Shown here: positions 15,101-26,626 of the stretch, one piece after another
Numbering within the stretch: position 1 is the first letter of the stretch
Layout: every line of letters begins with the position of its first letter
Notes under the pieces: generated by a model
What the model was told of the DNA's origin: nothing
Seen by the model: the letters and a program-made list of their open reading frames with translations, nothing else
Databases searched by the model: none
NCBI RefSeq assembly: GCF_000264905.1
Contig: NW_006763139.1
Span: 445,949-509,948 of the forward strand
Reading direction: 5' to 3'
DNA from: Stereum hirsutum FP-91666 SS1
Taxonomy: Eukaryota > Basidiomycota > Agaricomycetes > Russulales > Stereaceae
DNA: 64,000 bases
Position numbers and translations under genes: made by a program

Positions 15101-18077
15101 CACATCAGGCGCAGTTCCAGCAGCCGCATCCACAACAGCATCCAAATCCAAACCACCAACAGCAGCAGCAGCAGTATCAGGTCCAAGGCCAAGGTCAACC
15201 CCAAGGTCAACCACCGACGCCTACACATCCCAATGGCCCGCATATGTGGCCTCCTACGCCGATCACGCCTACGGGTTCTGTCCCTCCACCTCCGACAAAT
15301 TCGGGCGCCTCTACATCTTCTCATACGCCGAATCCGATGCCGAATCCGAATGCCCCTCCGCCACGTCCCAACGCTCCGCAAATTATCGCGCAGCGCCCAC
15401 CGAACTCGCATCCTCCGAACCCCAATGCCGCGCAGCCTCCACGGACTGTTTCGTCGCATCCTCCTAACTCACAGCCTCCTAATGCACATTCACCGCTGCG
15501 TCCACCACCGCACCCAACCGGCCCCCTCCCCCACTCCACGAACGTCGCACTCTTCCCCGACCCCACCTCGCTCGCTTACGGCATCCTACATAACACAAAA
15601 ACCAAACTCGAAGAAACCTGGCAGACGGCGGTGAGGGATACCGCGGCGGAGGTGCGTGCATGGAACGTGGGCTTTGCGAAGGTTTTCGGGGAGCGGGAGA
15701 CGTTCGCTGCGGAGAGGGATGCGGCGAGGAGGGAGTTGGAGGGCGCGAGGAAGGAGTTCGAGAGCGTGAGGAAGGAGTTGGCGAGGGCGAGGGAGGGCGC
15801 GCAGGGGATAAATGGTGGGAAAGAGAGGAAGGAGATCGAGATGATGAGGGGACAGATTGGGCAGATGAGGAGAGAGCAGAATATGTTGGTTGTGATGAAT
15901 AATGCGTTGGCGGCGGAGAATGCGCGCTTGAGGGAGCGCATGGGGCTTGGTGACGCTGACGGGTCCAGTTCCGCTGCCGGCACTGTGCAAGGCCAGCCAG
16001 GATCAGGACAAGCTGGGCAGAACTACGGCACGAGCGGCGTTGGCGCGCAAGTCTTCGCGGAGCTCAAGTGGTACAAGGATAATTATGCGAAGTTGTCGGA
16101 AACGTGCAAGGAGATAAAGAAGAAGGAAGAGAAGAAGTGGAAAGTTATTGAGGGGTTGTTGACCCAGAGGGGGTTTTGTGGCGAGGTTTTCAGGGAGGTG
16201 AGTTTTGTTTTCTCTTTTCTTCTTTTGACGACGTGGCGTTCGAGTCTTCGGGCATACTTTCGTCTGACGCATGAAACCATCATCTCGGGGATCACTCGCT
16301 GATATGTTTATCTATCTAGGTCGTGAAATCGTGCAAATGTGGCGCCGCGTTGCTGATCCCGCCACAATGCACTGAGCTTCCACCAGCGTCGGAACTTCTC
16401 TCTCAGTCTCGGACCCAATCACAGCCCCAGGGCCAACCTCCCAATCCCTCCATAGATCCTAACGCCCCCGCAGGAAATGCACCGGGCTCTGAGCCTGCAC
16501 CTATTTCAGCCTATGCTCCAGGTCCACCACCGAGCGCGAGTCCCTCCCCATCCATCGCTCGATCCGAAACGTCGATCGGTATGGCGAACGGAAGTGCGAA
16601 AGAAGGAACCTCGACGGCTGCGACGTCGCCTATGAGTGCGAATAAGGAGACTGTGGTGGCTCGGACTATGCCTGGGAATGGGATAAGGGCGAGCTCGCAT
16701 CCGCTGGGAGCAGCTTCGATCTCAACGGCGGGACCTGGGATGCAGAGGAGGAGTGTGGACGGGTCGATGCCTCCGCCGAGTAGTACTCAACGCTCGTCCG
16801 TCCCTCCCAACCCTTCGCGATCGACCGCCCCTGTATTTCTGTCCTCGACGTCGGCGTTCTTACCGCCACCTACGACTTCTTCGACGGACCAACCGGCGCA
16901 GGGTACGGACCAGGCGGGAATTGCACACGATACGGCCTTGACGGCACGGTGGAAGCACCAGATGGACATGGAGGTGATCGACCTAACGGATCTGGCTGAT
17001 GATTCCGACGACTTCAGCCAGTTTGTCTCACCGGAGAGGGCAGCTGCATTGGCGAGAGGGGAGGTAAAAGTGGAGCCGGAGGTGGAGAGTCCTTCGGCCT
17101 TGGGTGTCAGAACTAGGGAGGGGATGGAGGAAGAAGATGAGGTGCAAGAGGTTGGCGGTGGAGATGAGGGTGGAGATGGAGAGCGGAGGAGAAAAAGGAG
17201 GAGGACGGATGAGTTCGTGGGTGGGTGTGGAGATGGTGGGGTGCAGGTGAAGAGGGAGATTGTGGAGGCGGCGATGGAGGGACAGACAGTGTATCCGCCG
17301 GAGCCTTATCCTCCGGTGCAATCCACGCGCGATCAGGATGTGCAAATGGAGGGTCTTGGAGGAGAGCCTTCGCAATTGGTGGAGGCGACTCAGTCGGGTC
17401 CTATCCAGTCGGCATCTCCAAGTTCGCTCTTTCCACAGTATCAGCATCTCCCTCAACCGAACGGCGCGCAAAACCAAAACCTGAACTTTGTCGTCAAAGC
17501 TGAAGTAGACGACCGGTCCTTGAATCTCGACTTAGGCCCTTCGTTTGAGCCGTTGACAAACACGAACAACGGTCAGCAACCTGGAGAGGGAGAGCAGTTA
17601 CAGTCTGGGCAGGTTCAGGATGATGTGGGTGACCAGGCTGATGGTGAGGGGGAAGGCGAGGAGAGTGAAGAGGAAGAAGAGGAGGATCCAGAGGTGGCGG
17701 CGGCCAAGCTGGAGGAGAAGCATATGCAGCTTGTGTATAAGAGTGTCGACGAGCAGTTGGTTTGCCGATTTTGTTTGTGAGTGCTGTTATCCTTCTCATC
17801 TTTCCTCCGAAGCTAGTAGCATTTCTGACGCTTGAGTTCCGATAGATACCGCAGAGAAAGAGATCTAGCAGAAGGTCGTGATACCATCATCGTACCGTCG
17901 TTCCCACCACCGGCGTCATGGGAGGTCCAAATTGGTCACTGCATCGAGACTCACGCGAGCGCTATCAAAGACTTACTCGGTATGAGCGATGAACAAATCG
18001 TGCAGATGAAGAAGGAGATGCTGGAGAAGGATCGTTCCGACGCTCAGGATGACTCCGAGGCGGGTGCGTCGACATGA
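12190..18077 (+). CDS. 1848-aa Gln/Pro-rich coiled-coil protein with C-terminal CxxC...HxxxxH module
   Basis: Function unknown. Exons 12190-13107, 13258-16197, 16320-17776 and 17846-18077 join in frame. Residues up to roughly 1100 are Gln-, Asn-, Pro- and Ser-rich, with long QQQ and PNPN tracts resembling scaffolds or transcriptional co-regulators. A charged coiled coil follows (WQTAVRDTAAEVRAW, RRELEGARKEFESVRKEL, NNALAAENARLRERM), then a small Cys cluster split by an intron (SCKCGAALLIPPQC), an acidic/Ser region with likely NLS (RRRKRRRTD), and finally the module MQLVYKSVDEQLVCRFC...GHCIETH...LLGMSDEQI. Spacing CX2CX31HX4H suggests a zinc finger, but zinc binding is inference. The same module, with a phase-2 intron at the same codon, ends the gene at 22842-24283, so the two are paralogous at least over this part. 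The 150-nt first intron is the least certain join. Confidence 0.75.
12940..12975 (+). repeat. ACC trinucleotide repeat (Thr/Asn tract)
   Basis: An uninterrupted run of acc triplets followed by aac/acc alternation encodes a Thr then Thr-Asn tract in exon 1 of the Gln-rich gene. Such a tract is prone to length variation. Confidence 0.75.
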
Positions 18078-18906
18078 AATCGGTCTGGTTTAAGCTCTCT
18101 CAGTTTCTTATTCTTCCTTTCTTGGGGTCGTTGTGTCACCGTTCCGTTGGTTCGATTTGTCTATCGTTTGTTCATCTGTTTCTTGCATGCATTCTTGTTC
18201 TTGGTGAATCGGACACGTCTCTTTGCTCCATATTTCGCCTTTGTTGTCTGTCTCGCACATCTGCTCGTTTCTATACTATCGTCGCGTATATTTGTTTCTA
18301 TTATCCACGTCATACGAACTCATGAATAAGTACATACCATAATATGTTTATTGTAAGCTTTATGTCTGATACGTCTCTCCTCATCCTGCCTCGTCTTGTC
18401 TTGTGCCACCTATTCTTGATGTTCTTGCTATATGCCATACTTATGCGCGACGTGCTGGCTCTTATACTCTATAAATCAGGAATCATATCTCTCCTATGTA
18501 GGTTCGCCCTCCAGACCTCCTCGTGCACGCTTTTTGCCCGACAACGTCCTCATGAACCGTTTTCGTTTCTGGGGGTGTGCATATGTGGCGCCGCCTGTTT
18601 GTCTTTTTCTGGCTCCGCCGGAATTGTCCAGCGACTGAACTTCAACCGAACTTGGTGGCAATTATGCGACTCAAACTATTTGCGGAAAGACATCATCGCT
18701 CAAAACATAACAGACAACTAAACCGCAATCTTCTGAGCATTTCGCGACACGACAATTTGTACACTACCGACAAGGAAATGGAGAAAAACAAAGCATTTGG
18801 AACGCAAACTGGAAAGTGATTACAGCAGTACGGCCCGGCAAGGGTAAGGAAAACAGAGTACAATTCAACGGTCAAACAGGAGATAAGCAGGTACGCCGCA
18901 GTTGCT
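18078..18906. other. convergent 3' intergenic region
   Basis: This AT-richer stretch lies between the stop codons of two convergent genes. It presumably holds both 3' UTRs. Open frames here are short and low in complexity; none is supported as a gene. Confidence 0.5.
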
Positions 18907-21900
18907 TTACGACCTTCGCTTCTTGTCCGGAGTGCGTACCCCGGCCGCTTTGGAAGGAGAAGAGATCGTGCTCGACGTATTCTTGTCGCTTGCAGAACGA
19001 GCAGACCGCCTTGCTTTGCGGGATGGGCTCTTGGGTACGTTCGAGGGACCGGGGCCCGCGATCTGAGCTGAGGAAGCGGACGGAACTGGGCCCTTCTTTC
19101 TTCCCTTGGACCCATGGGACGGGGAACTTTCCTCCCGCGATTGTTGGTTTGATCGTCTGGTCTTGCGGGCAGGAGAACCGTCGGGAACGATCGAAGGATG
19201 GTGGGTAGAAGTAGACGACGATGCTGCCTGCCCTTCGTCCTCCGTGTGTTTACGCTTCTTGTCGGGTAGAGGCGTAGCCCATATTTCCAACTGAGTTTCG
19301 CGCCTGTGCGTCTCAGCTGCCTCTTGGGCTAGATAGTCGGGGTTGGTCGCGTTGTGATTGAGTATCGGGGGGCGAATTTGAGCGTCGTCGAATATTTTGA
19401 TGACTCGGGCGTAGACGTCTTCGGTGGGGTATGCCGGAAGGTCTACAGAGGACCTGTACGCACGACGCAGCGTCTGGTAAAATATGCCGGCCACGGAGCG
19501 GAGAGGAGCACAGAACGCCGTGAATATGTCGGAGAGCGTAGACCTGAAGATCGTAGGCCAGCACATCAGTTGACGCTTCGCCGCTGCAATTCCAGCCATA
19601 TTTTTGATCTCGAAAACGTTCGAGGCGTCTCTTCGCATACGCTTTCGATCGTCTTCGGTCTCACCCCAATTTTTGCGTTCGTGAGCGGGTCCATCGCGGA
19701 ATATACATAGCCAGCAGAGAACCCAGAAGAAGGATTCCAAGTCGTGAATTGGCTGATGTTTGACACCACCTGAAGGGGAGAACAGCGTCCCCTCAGAGGG
19801 AGGCTCCGTCACAGCTGTGGTTGTCGATGGAGAAGCGATATACTCCTTTGGGATGACAATATCATCGTCGACATCAGGGGTGAAATATCTGTACTCATCG
19901 AGTACCTCTGCGCTCATGAACGCCAACGTTCCCTGTAAAAAGAAGAAATTTGAGACCGATCAGGTCGTCGAGAATGAAGATGAAATCATTGACTTACACC
20001 ACGTTCTTCACCCTTGAGTCGTTTATGCTCCTCCCAGCTGATTGCAAAGTCGAAGTCGATGAGGACTCCTCGGTTTCCCGTCTTACCATCAGGGACGATT
20101 AGGATATTTCCATAGCTTATATCGCGGTGAAGAACACCTTTCTGGAAGATAAACTGGTGACCTGGAGAGGATCAAGGGGTAAGTTGTAGTTGCAGAAAGG
20201 CTTACGTGAGGCTTACCGGCAATAGCATCGCGCATAACACCCATAAGTTCTGGTAAGGATTTGTAATATTTTACTGACCATCCGAACGTTGACATAACCA
20301 GCCGAGAATGGATGCGGTTATATGGTGAACGGTAGTCGTCTTCTTCTTCGAAGTCGTACATGTCTTGCGACCACTCGTGTGTATGGTCTTGGAAAAGATA
20401 CATACTATTAGCAACCAGTCTAATAGCATGTCCTTCAACCGACACCTTCTTGCGGATCAGGTTCAGTGTATCGTCCGCTTTCCCGCCGATGCTAACGCTG
20501 CTGAAAGAATACAACCGTGCGACGCCGTCACCGCTGTTACCGTCCACGAACGCCTTAGCGTAGAGCTCCCCTTCTGACCCGCGGCATTCGTCTCGCCACA
20601 CGTCCTTGAACACATACGTCTGTGGTAATTGAAATCAGGAGGTGGTGACACAGTAGTCCGCGCGAATGAGAATTACCTTCCGTTCTTTGGCAGGTAGATC
20701 CATATCCGTGAATTTCCATGCCAGCCAGATCCGCGTCGCGCGGCCACGAAGGACCTCAGCACGAGCAAGACTGAGAGCGTGATAGAGCACGAATTTCTCT
20801 TGATCATTATCGGACGTGCTTGTGTTTGAGTTCGGTTTGTCTACAGATACGAGCCACATGCGCCTATATGTAGAAAATGTCGGAGACAGATTGCTGTGCT
20901 CTTCGACTTCATATGAATACCGACTCAAGCCATACTCACCGTGGCCCGGGGTCTGTGGCGGGAAGTAGATCTGTATGGTGGGATCCCATCCAAGGTCGCT
21001 GCGAGGAAGAAGGATTAGACCAACGATGATACGGATGAACTGCTCCGGGTCCTGTGTTAAGTACGTTGAGCGAGGCAAGAACGAAAGAACTCTGAAAATC
21101 GAACCTCATGAATGTCGAAGGATTTCGACGCCATGGCGCCAGAACGATCTATGAGCCACAGGCTAAGGTCGCGTTTCCCGAACATCATCCCGAACATGAA
21201 ACGCCGATCGACCTGTTCCTTCAGCGCTGTGCGTATATGTTGTAGAAGCTGGGTGATGGAAACAGTAGTGGCATATTCCGACTTTTTGACTATGAGGATG
21301 GCATGGAAAAGTCGCCACCAAGTCGCCCCCCTGAAGGAAGCAACGATATCTGGCCTGGTGTCCAGCGCAGACCGTGATGGAATATTCTTACTATGTTCGT
21401 CGCTCCATGCGATGAGACAGGGGTGACCATCGGTCTGAGTTTTGCTAAATTCGACGGCGATCCGAGTAATGGTGTTCATAATATCGGTCAATGGCATGTA
21501 GAGCTCTGATTCGTCCTTGGGCTTCTTCGGTAAGCCTTTCCATGACTTATCGCTGAAGCGCCATATACGTCGCTTCTCGATTTCTTTGAGAACGTGTGCG
21601 ACCACAGGAGTGAGAAGAGGGGAGTCTCTAGGGAAGAATGTGTCCACCATGTAAGGCGTGTCGACGAATGTATGCAAGCGCATACTATCATGAATGTCCG
21701 CTCTGACCGTGGCCGTACTGCTGCGATATTGACTAGAAATGAATCGTTAAGTGGGACATGAATTTCGGTGTTCTCTTTGTTCAACATACCAAGGATCTGG
21801 AAGTGAGAGTTGATGTAGGGGCCGAGCGCTCTGGACGGCTTTATCTATTGCTGCATTATCGGAAGACCCTGACACGAGTATCATCGGAAATGAGCAGGGA

Positions 21901-22227
21901 TAATGTGAAAGACGAAAAGGGAACGCACCATTCTCACGTGTGTCGTCCTCCTGTGTTGCTTCGAAACTACCGATATTGTGCATGTGGACCTCTACAGAAG
22001 ATGAGCTATCGCCTCGTACCTTCAGAAAGTAAGAGCGAGATGCAGTACTGACAAAGTACTGACGATAGTACGAATTTGCGGTACAAATTGGTTGTTACTT
22101 GCGGCTTATAGAGAGGCAAAAGTTGATCTGAATAGCGATCAGGGACGTCTTCGCGCGAAGTGGCAAGAAGATTGTTGACGACGTCGTGGGCAAAGGAGAG
22201 GAATAGTCGGCAAGTGACGGCGAACAT
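18907..22227 (-). CDS. FunK1-type fungal protein kinase, about 981 aa
   Basis: A fungal-specific kinase of the FunK1 family, expanded in Agaricomycetes; substrates are unknown. Eight exons run on the minus strand: 22227-22020, 21991-21929, about 21869-21791, 21732-21105, 21051-20677, 20619-20217, 20161-19998, 19932-18907. The N-terminal half carries the family's pre-kinase region (RFMFGMMFGKRDLSLWLIDR, AMASKSFDIHEDPEQFIRII, LGWDPTIQIYF). The kinase core shows a putative ATP lysine in YVFKDVW, the catalytic loop GVLHRDISYGNIL, the metal-binding loop as LIDFDFAIS (DFD rather than DFG), and TLAFMSAEVLDEY as the activation/P+1 segment. HDLESFFWVLCWLCIF is the typical helix after it. The C-terminal tail is basic and Ser-rich (KKRKHTED, RKARRSARSAS, PDKKRRS), suggesting nuclear localisation. 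A GT-AG pair near 20864-20939 was rejected as an intron because removal shifts the frame. Confidence 0.87.
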
Positions 22228-22841
22228 GGAAGTTCAACAGTGCCGCCACGTGGGTGTCATCGCGATCGGAGCTTGAAAATGGAGTTTCATTTCACCTTTT
22301 ACCAGCAAGCAGCTCATAAACAAATCCAGAATCCTTGGAGGGCTGAACACTTCTTTTCTACATCATCTATTCATTGACAACCATTCTGATCACACTTACA
22401 TAAGCTGCTTTTTATCCGCGATTTACTCGCTGGCATGGCTAAAAATTTCCACTGCAATACCACCAGTGGAACTATTTTCCCGGACAATTTCACCTAAGCA
22501 ATTTGCTATCGGGGCCGACGTCGTCTTCTACCGCGCCCCTGCCCAAACGCTTCTCTGAAATGATATCTGGTGTCGCTATTCTCACTTACAACTGTGACGA
22601 GTCGACGTGAGGACATCCACTCAAGAAGCTTGGCTTTGGGATCACTCTGACAAGAAGATGAGCTCACTTTGCCGTACTCGTTATTCGAACGTGTAACTTG
22701 GGCTTCAATACTAATACGTTGCTTGGCAACAGTTCAACCCCCTGCCTTGCACATACGTCGATTATGAGAATCTCGGTCAGCATCGACATCGACGGCATTC
22801 ACAACAAATCTTCCTACTAGTCAATTCGACACCGCTGTAAA
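22228..22841. other. divergent promoter region
   Basis: This spacer separates the starts of the FunK1 gene (minus) and the coiled-coil gene (plus). No gene-like frame is seen; both promoters are expected here. Confidence 0.5.
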
Positions 22842-24283
22842 ATGAGTACGACGAACTCGGATCTGAACAATGAGTCCGAACGGACGAATTTTGCTCCCGC
22901 GGATGACGGTAAGAGTCGAGAGACACATCCCATCTATCGCTTTCCTGAGAATAGAGACGCTCTTTCGAACGTCTCGTTTTCAGACAATCCCTCTGACCAC
23001 TCCACAAACGTAGAGACGCTGCCGGAGGAAGAGAGACTTCGCCAAGAGCATAAGCGACTGCGACGCGAGAACATGGAGTTGATAGGGAAGGTGACCACTT
23101 TGGAGAAAGCGAGCGAGGATTTGCGAATAGACAAGGAACGACTGGAGAAGGATGCTAGAGCGGTCGAAGCAAAGTTCGAGAGGTTGCACCGTGACCATAT
23201 ATCCTGCGTCGAGGATTGTCGAAATCTCTGGATTACGGCAGCGAGCCTGCGAGAAATTGTGGCGAGGTTGGAGATCGAGAGGAAGGGGCTGTGGGAGGAG
23301 GTTTGGGTGCATAGGAATAGGGCGGCGCAGCTGGCTGGGGCGTCAAGCAGCCCTGGTTTTGAAGGTGCGTATGATATCTTAGCTTCACCCATACGTCTTT
23401 TAGACCTCCTTTCCCTACGTCTAAAACGCTGATACAACACCCGTACTTCTTACCCTGACTGATATACTAGCAATTGTGAGGGAGGGTTCATCCTCGCATC
23501 CTTACCTCGGTCACCCAGTTTCCACTTCCACGCCTACGTCGACTCCAATTCTCGACACCCATTCGACCACCATACCAACAGTTCAGACTTCGAATTCTGC
23601 CTATTATCCGCCTTCGATAACAATGCTTTCTACCTCCCCATCGAGTTCACTCACCATGTCACCCTCGACCATATCTTCGCTACCGAATTTTTCCGCCAGA
23701 CCCTCGTCGCCACACGTGAGCCAACAGAGTCCCCATTCGACTCCGCCACATTCAGAGTCGGTGTCAAGAGACGAATCGAACATCACGGGGCGTGTTACTG
23801 GCCGGAGTAATGCGAAGCAGACTGAGCCCGGTGCCTCAGTTCAGAATGATGCAGATCGAGGAGAAAGGCAGACCCATCAGCTGGAGCCGGTACACATGGA
23901 GTTGGTGTATAGACATGTAGGGAAGTTGTTGGTTTGTCGGCTTTGCGAGTACGTCTTTCCAGCCTTTTACTTTTGAAACAAGTTGGAAACAAGTATATAT
24001 GCCAACGTACAAACGCTCACGACGCCTTATATTCATGCGCCGTCTCTCTATTCACAGGTACCGTAAAGCAAATGGCTCCAGAGAACATCCGATCCGTATT
24101 TTCCCAGACGCGGCCTCCTTCGAAACCTTGACAAGCCATTGCAGGGATATCCACGGCTCGAGGCTATGTGATGAGCTGGCCGGTATGGACGACGAAGGTA
24201 TACGTCAGACGAGGGACAGGGTGGCTCGGGAGGACGAATTTCGTCGTGCAGAGGCAACGGGCCAGATCATTGTGGTGGACTGA
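22842..24283 (+). CDS. 408-aa coiled-coil protein with CxxC...HxxxxH module, paralog of the 12.2 kb gene
   Basis: Function unknown. Exons 22842-23364, 23471-23948 and 24058-24283 join in frame. Residues 60-175 form a charged coiled coil (RLRQEHKRLRRENMELIGKV, KERLEKDARAVEAKFERLHR). A Ser/Thr/Pro-rich linker follows, then MELVYRHVGKLLVCRLCE, an intron, and YRKANG...FPDAASFETLTSHCRDIH...ELAGMDDEGI. The Cys/His spacing is CX2CX27HX4H, consistent with but not proof of a zinc finger. The module, its distance from the stop codon and the phase-2 intron directly after the second Cys match the end of the 1848-aa protein at 12190-18077. The two proteins share coiled coil plus linker plus module architecture but differ more than fourfold in length. 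Confidence 0.78.
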
Positions 24284-24624
24284 GGATAGGTTTCGTTGTG
24301 GTATGTCATTTCTTGCGTGGCGATCTTGTATCCTCCTTGTGGCTCATTATAGGCCAGTCTCACGTTCTATATTCATCAGTTAATTGCAACTACATTTATC
24401 TGAGTCTTTTTTGACTGAACTGATATGGACATGCTGTTTCTCGTGGCGAAAACGACACGACGTTCTTCAGTCCGCGCGCCGAAGATTCGGACTTCACAGA
24501 TAAGATAACCTCAGGGGTATATTTAGCAGTCGTGACTCATTCAACTTGGATTTCATCATCTGAAATGATCGTCATGAACTGTTGACGCACCATGTTGACA
24601 TCCCGTATCGAGCTCCGTTTCCGA

Positions 24625-24630
24625 TATAAA
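24625..24630 (+). promoter_or_regulatory. TATA-like box upstream of SDR gene
   Basis: A tataaa hexamer sits 91 nt before the start codon of the reductase gene, in an otherwise non-coding 437-nt spacer (24284-24720) where nothing else is recognised. Position and sequence fit a core promoter, but this is inference only. Confidence 0.35.
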
Positions 24631-24720
24631 TGTAGGTATTCGCAGTGACTCCAGTTATCATCAGCATTGCACCCCGTCCCCTTCTTCCTTGTACCCGTCT
24701 ACTCACTCCCGAACCACACG

Positions 24721-26453
24721 ATGCCCGCCATAGCCCCATCCTCTCCCATAACTGCCCTCGTCACAGGCGCAAACGGTTACATCGCGGCCCACACAATCCG
24801 CACTCTCCTCTCGCGCAGCCCTCAGTGGCAGGTCGTCGGAACTGTCCGCTCTGCCTCCAAGGGAATATATCTCACGGAGACGCTATTCAAGGAGGCAACG
24901 CAAGAAGGGCGGTTTAGAGTTGTGGTTGTGGAGGACATTGGATTGGATGGGGCGTTTGATGAGATTTTCAAGGATGGTGATATTGAGGTTGTGTTTCATA
25001 TGGCGAGCCCGGTGACGTATCAGTTTGAAGAGACGGACGGTTCGTACTCTATACTTGACGATGGACCTGGGGACAGTCTGGCTGAGACGTTCCGATCGTC
25101 TATGACAGACATCATAGTTCCAGCTTTGAAGGGGACGACGTCCATTCTTGCTTCAGCTCTTAGATATGGGTATGTTTTGGTCTTTGTGTCGTAAAGATCG
25201 ACTTTCCCTTCAAAGAGCTCACTTCTACCCACACAGGACCTCGCTCAAACGCATAGTTCTCACCGCCTCCACCGCAACTATAATAACGCCCGACGCGCCC
25301 CCTCCCGCCACATTCGATGAAACATGTTGGAACGAGGCGTCAGTGAAGGAGGTCGAAGAGAAAGGGAAGAATGCGAACCCCAGGGAGGTTTATAGGGCGA
25401 GCAAGGTGCTAGCGGAGAAGGGTATGTGCTCATTTTCTTTTTCATTCGTTTGTTCTGTGGGAGGAGAGTAGCGAGACGCCCTCGGCGTGTAGCAGCGTGT
25501 TAACTGGGACTGAAGTTTCCCGTTATGATATGTCGATTCTCAGCGGCCTGGAAATTCGTCGAAGACCATAAACATGAGATTGGCTGGGATTTGGTGGTCA
25601 TGTGCCCTCCACTAGTATGTCTGACCTAGCTTCGAGTCTCCGCTGCCTTGGTCTCTGTACGCTGATCTGACCGGCTTCCTTCTTCTATTCTCTTCGTACA
25701 GGTTCTCGGTGTAAGCACCACCATTTTTACTCTGTATCATCTCCTTTATAGCTCATATGAAATATGCTGTCGTCATTCATCGTGTCCTACTATCTGTATC
25801 CAAACCACCTCCACACATTTCATCAGCCTCCCATCCACGACACAACAGGCCCAAGTGGTCCTCTCTCCGCCATAAATATGACCATGCAAACATTCTACAA
25901 CAATGTCGTCCTTGGCCCAACATCGCCATCCACGTTGAACACTGCGTCAAACTGCTGGGTAGACGTGCGTGATATCGCAGAGGCGGAGGTACGTGCTGCG
26001 GAGAGGGAGGCGTGCGGTGGAGAGAGGATCGTGCTTAGCGGTGGGGAGTATTGGTGGCAGGATATAGGTGTGTTTCTTCCTTTCCCGGCAGTTTTCCGTC
26101 ATTCCGTTCGAACGTTTCATCGACCGCCGCAAAGAGCATTGTTGACGTTATATCAACTTGTACAAAAAGTCGACGTAGCGCATACTATCACTCCTCCCCC
26201 AATTCCCAACCTACCACTCGGCCTTCCCGGCTCTACGAAAGACAAACCATTTGAAGTCATCTACAATACATCCAAGGCCTACCGGCTTCTCGGGATGGGA
26301 CGTGCCGATAGCAGTAGCACCAGCGACAATGGAAGGCGGGGGAAGGTGAATGGGATGAAAACGCTGGGCGAGATGGTTAGTGATAGTATAGAGTGGTTTG
26401 CGACAGTGGGCGGTGTTAAGGAGGGCGGAAGAGGACTGTTGGAGGCGAAGTGA
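24721..26453 (+). CDS. extended SDR, NAD(P)H reductase of the cinnamoyl-CoA/dihydroflavonol reductase type
   Basis: An NAD(P)(H)-dependent oxidoreductase of the extended short-chain dehydrogenase family, probably reducing a carbonyl; substrate unknown. Six exons (24721-25169, 25237-25421, 25544-25614, 25702-25710, 25827-26067, 26170-26453) give 412 aa. Visible motifs are the dinucleotide loop ALVTGANGYIAAHTI, VVFHMASPVTYQF, KRIVLTASTATIIT, the catalytic pair YRASKVLAEK (YxxxK), VVMCPPL followed by VLGPPIHD, and NCWVDVRDIAEAEVRA. The start at 24721 was chosen because it places the Rossmann loop about 15 residues in; an upstream ATG is not in an obvious leader. Exon 4 is only nine bases (Val-Leu-Gly) but is needed to link CPPL to PPIHD as in the family. 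The last intron uses acceptor 26169, which restores WWQDIVDVAHTI. Confidence 0.85.
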
Positions 26454-26626
26454 CGTGCGCAGGATTTTTAGGTATCTGTCGACGAAGAAATATCTTTGCT
26501 CTGAACTCCTTCGATTATTGACCCTCGAGGTCGTTATTTCGAAACCAACACTCGGCTCCCCAGACAATATACATATGTCGGTACCTTGTCTGTCGGACTT
26601 CGCATGCGCCACACTGGCGATGGCGC

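Noticed and set aside
14602..15459. 285-codon minus-strand ORF
   Set aside because: Antisense to the Gln/Pro-rich exon; Arg-rich composition is the reverse-frame image of CAG/CCA codons.
20864..20939. GT-AG intron candidate inside the FunK1 gene
   Set aside because: Its length is 3n+1, so splicing shifts the frame into an early stop, while reading through keeps the kinase frame.
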